From Thermoanaerobaculales bacterium (GTDB lineage Bacteria > Acidobacteriota > Thermoanaerobaculia > Thermoanaerobaculales > Sulfomarinibacteraceae), in the NCBI GenBank assembly GCA_025456385.1, contig JALOKS010000165.1, positions 1-6,129 on the forward strand: a DNA stretch of 6,129 nt, in the 5' to 3' direction. Each line of letters begins with the position of its first letter. Within the stretch, counting starts at the first letter, position 1. The notes below the pieces were generated by a model. The model was given only the letters and a program-made list of their open reading frames with translations, was not told the origin of the DNA and searched no databases. Below are positions 4,619 to 6,129 of this stretch, one piece after another. A program made the position numbers and the translations under genes.

Positions 4619-6129
4619 ATGCGGAAGGTGGGCGCCTCGGCCGCGTGCTTCGTCGTCGTGTCGCTGGTCGCGGCCCTCGCCGGCGCGGTCACGATCATCG
4701 CCCCAAGCGACCCGGGCGCTCTTGCCGTGCAGAGCGACGGGGTGTTCCTGGCGCGCGCCGGCGCCGGCGCGCCGCTGCGGACGGCGCACCTCTCGACCGT
4801 GACCGACTTCGAGGTGCTGTCGGTGGTCAAGGGGCGGCTGCGGGTCAGGGACCTGATCGCGGTGGTCGTGCCGGGCGGGCAGGAGGGCGACGAGATCTGG
4901 TATGTCCCGGGCTCCCCGCAGTTCATTCCCGGAGAGGTGTACCTGATCTTCGCCGACCTCGGTGAGGACGGGCTGTGGCGGCCGCGGCTGCTCGCGGAGA
5001 GCGTGCTCCGTCGGGTCCGCGGCGCGGACGGCACGCGGGTGCTGGTGCCCGTCGACGAGGCCGCAGAGGTCGAGAGCCTGCCGGTTCCGGGTGCCGCGAG
5101 CGTGCTCTTCCCCGGGGCCATGGACGAGGCGCCCTTCGTCGACGCCGTCCGGCGGAGGCTCGGCGGCCGCCCGGGCTGGGACTGGGCGCCTCTGCTCGCG
5201 GTGGGCGAGGAGTGGGCCGCGGCGGCGAAGGCCGCGCCGTCGGGGTGTGCGTTCATGCAGTCCGGCGGCACCAGCTTCCGCTGGCGGAGCTTCGACACCG
5301 GCGGCTCGGTCACGATGTGGGCGGGGAGCACTGGGGACACCTCCATCTCGGGCGGCGGCTACGGCCAGGTGCAGGGCGCGCTCGGCCGCTGGAATGCCGT
5401 GTCGTCGACGAGCATCAACGCGCTCTACGGCGGGGTGACCTCGAGCTCGATCACCTGTACCGCAAGTCAGGACAGCCTCGCCAACGCGGTGGTCTTCAAC
5501 GACCCCTGCAACGACATCGCGAACCTCAACGGCTGCAGCGGCACCCTCGCCTACGGCGGCGTCGGGGCCAGCGGCACCCACAGCTTCGACGGCACGACCT
5601 GGTACTCGGTCAACAAGTGGTACGTGGTCGTCAACAACGGCTCCGGCTGCCTCGGTTCGACGAACTACGAGATCATGCTCACCCACGAGCTCGGCCACGG
5701 TCTCGGCTTCGGCCACACCGCGGACCCGAGCTCGCTGATGTACCCGAGCTGCTGCCACCCCCACAGCGCCCTCGACGTGACCTGCGCGCAGTACCTGTAC
5801 CCGGGAGGCGCGCCGCCCCCGAGCACACCGACCCCGACCGCGACGCCGACCCGGACCGCGACGCCGCCGCCGGCGACCGCGACGCCGACCCGGACCCCGA
5901 CGCCGCCGCCGGCGACCGCGACGCCGACCCGGACCGCGACCCCGCCGCCGGCGACCGCGACGCCGACCCGGACCGCGACCCCGCCGCCGCCGACCGCGAC
6001 GCCGACCCGGACCGCGACGCCGCCGCCGGCGACCGCGACGCCGACCTGGACCGCGACGCCGCCGCCTCCGACCGCGACATCGACCTGGACCGCGACCCCG
6101 CTTCCAGCGACCGCGACGCCGACGTGGAC
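4619..6129 (+). CDS. Second secreted matrixin-like zinc metalloprotease, tandem paralogue, incomplete at the window edge
   Basis: Predicted exported zinc endopeptidase; the reading frame stays open to the last base (503 codons visible). It has a signal peptide at 1-23 (basic MRK start, hydrophobic core, LAGA) and the same N-terminal domain as its neighbour (VVKG, PGG, PGSPQF, GEVYLIF). The catalytic domain carries HELGHGLGFGH at 356-366 (ligands His356, His360, His366; base Glu357) and a classical Met-turn, SLMYP, with Met374. These residue numbers are identical to those of the upstream protease, so there is no net gap over 395 residues. All eight catalytic-domain cysteines are conserved, and that domain is about 70% identical by hand count. 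From about residue 402 the sequence becomes a Thr/Pro linker of 13-residue repeats unlike that of the neighbour. A C-terminal module like the neighbour's probably follows beyond the window. The start is fixed by the exact match to the paralogue's N-terminus and by the purine-rich stretch before it. Confidence 0.9.
   Translation, partial: MRKVGASAACFVVVSLVAALAGAVTIIAPSDPGALAVQSDGVFLARAGAGAPLRTAHLSTVTDFEVLSVVKGRLRVRDLIAVVVPGGQEGDEIWYVPGSPQFIPGEVYLIFADLGEDGLWRPRLLAESVLRRVRGADGTRVLVPVDEAAEVESLPVPGAASVLFPGAMDEAPFVDAVRRRLGGRPGWDWAPLLAVGEEWAAAAKAAPSGCAFMQSGGTSFRWRSFDTGGSVTMWAGSTGDTSISGGGYGQVQGALGRWNAVSSTSINALYGGVTSSSITCTASQDSLANAVVFNDPCNDIANLNGCSGTLAYGGVGASGTHSFDGTTWYSVNKWYVVVNNGSGCLGSTNYEIMLTHELGHGLGFGHTADPSSLMYPSCCHPHSALDVTCAQYLYPGGAPPPSTPTPTATPTRTATPPPATATPTRTPTPPPATATPTRTATPPPATATPTRTATPPPPTATPTRTATPPPATATPTWTATPPPPTATSTWTATPLPATATPTW
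5684..5746 (+). other. Zinc-binding active site and Met-turn of protease 2
   Basis: Codons 356-366 encode HELGHGLGFGH, and the turn SLMYPS with Met374 follows. This is the textbook matrixin arrangement, including the Tyr-Pro after Met that the upstream paralogue lacks. All metal ligands are present. Confidence 0.93.
5837..6129 (+). repeat. 39-nt coding minisatellite (13-aa TPPPATATPTRTA repeats)
   Basis: After a 24-nt partial unit (5837-5860), six full 39-nt units begin at 5861, 5900, 5939, 5978, 6017 and 6056. A seventh at 6095 is cut by the window end. Each encodes Thr-Pro-Pro-Pro-(Ala/Pro)-Thr-Ala-Thr-Pro-Thr-(Arg/Trp)-Thr-(Ala/Pro), with a few further changes in the last two units. Units 1-4 carry Arg (CGG) at position 11, and units 5-7 carry Trp (TGG), a one-base change. 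The length is divisible by three, so unit gain or loss keeps the frame. It forms the extended linker after the catalytic domain. The true end of the array is unknown. Confidence 0.93.

Noticed and set aside
4472..5764. A 430-aa antisense frame over protease 2
   Set aside because: It resembles the antisense frame of protease 1 only because the sense genes are paralogues. No independent signs of coding.
5679..6080. Antisense Ser/Arg/Ala repeat protein over the 39-nt array
   Set aside because: The 39-nt unit is a multiple of three, so every frame gives a periodic protein. The sense frame continues from a recognised protease.
5837..6129. CRISPR-like array from the regular 39-nt periodicity
   Set aside because: There are no unique spacers. 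Units are directly adjacent and in frame with the protease coding sequence.

Overview
The window comes from a very GC-rich bacterial chromosome. Its third codon positions are strongly biased to G/C, so several long but meaningless ORFs stay open in other frames. No RNA gene, CRISPR array, transposase or phage gene is visible. Taxonomy can only be guessed. The mix of a short-type MalQ with secreted metzincin-type proteases that carry a Thr/Pro-rich 'TPTRTPT' linker and repeated beta-rich C-terminal modules resembles high-GC environmental Gram-negatives such as Acidobacteriota (Thermoanaerobaculia/Holophagae-like) or deltaproteobacterial lineages. This is inference, not proof.

Layout, all genes on the + strand: (1) 31-1563, a complete 4-alpha-glucanotransferase (malQ, GH77) with all three catalytic acids. 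(2) 1564-1656, a short gap that is AT-rich compared with its surroundings. (3) 1657-4446, a complete 929-aa secreted matrixin-like zinc metalloprotease: signal peptide, conserved N-terminal domain, catalytic domain with HELGHGLGFGH and a Met-turn, Thr/Pro linker, and a C-terminal module present twice. (4) 4443-4508, two consecutive hairpins, the first a perfect 15-bp stem that includes the stop codon. (5) 4509-4618, a leader that shares short motifs with the region before the first protease. (6) 4619 to the window end, a second, tandem, paralogous protease, open at the right edge. It aligns with the first without any net gap from Met1 to the end of the catalytic domain, then enters a linker built from nearly identical 39-nt/13-aa repeats.

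The two proteases are a tandem gene duplication. The catalytic domains are about 70% identical by hand count, with all eight cysteines kept, while the linkers have diverged completely in architecture. The adjacent malQ is a cytoplasmic glycogen/maltodextrin enzyme with no evident functional link to the exported proteases. The hairpins suggest that the two proteases are transcribed separately. The most notable items are the tandem protease pair with its unusual domain architecture, the 39-nt coding minisatellite, the stop-codon hairpin and the shared upstream motifs.
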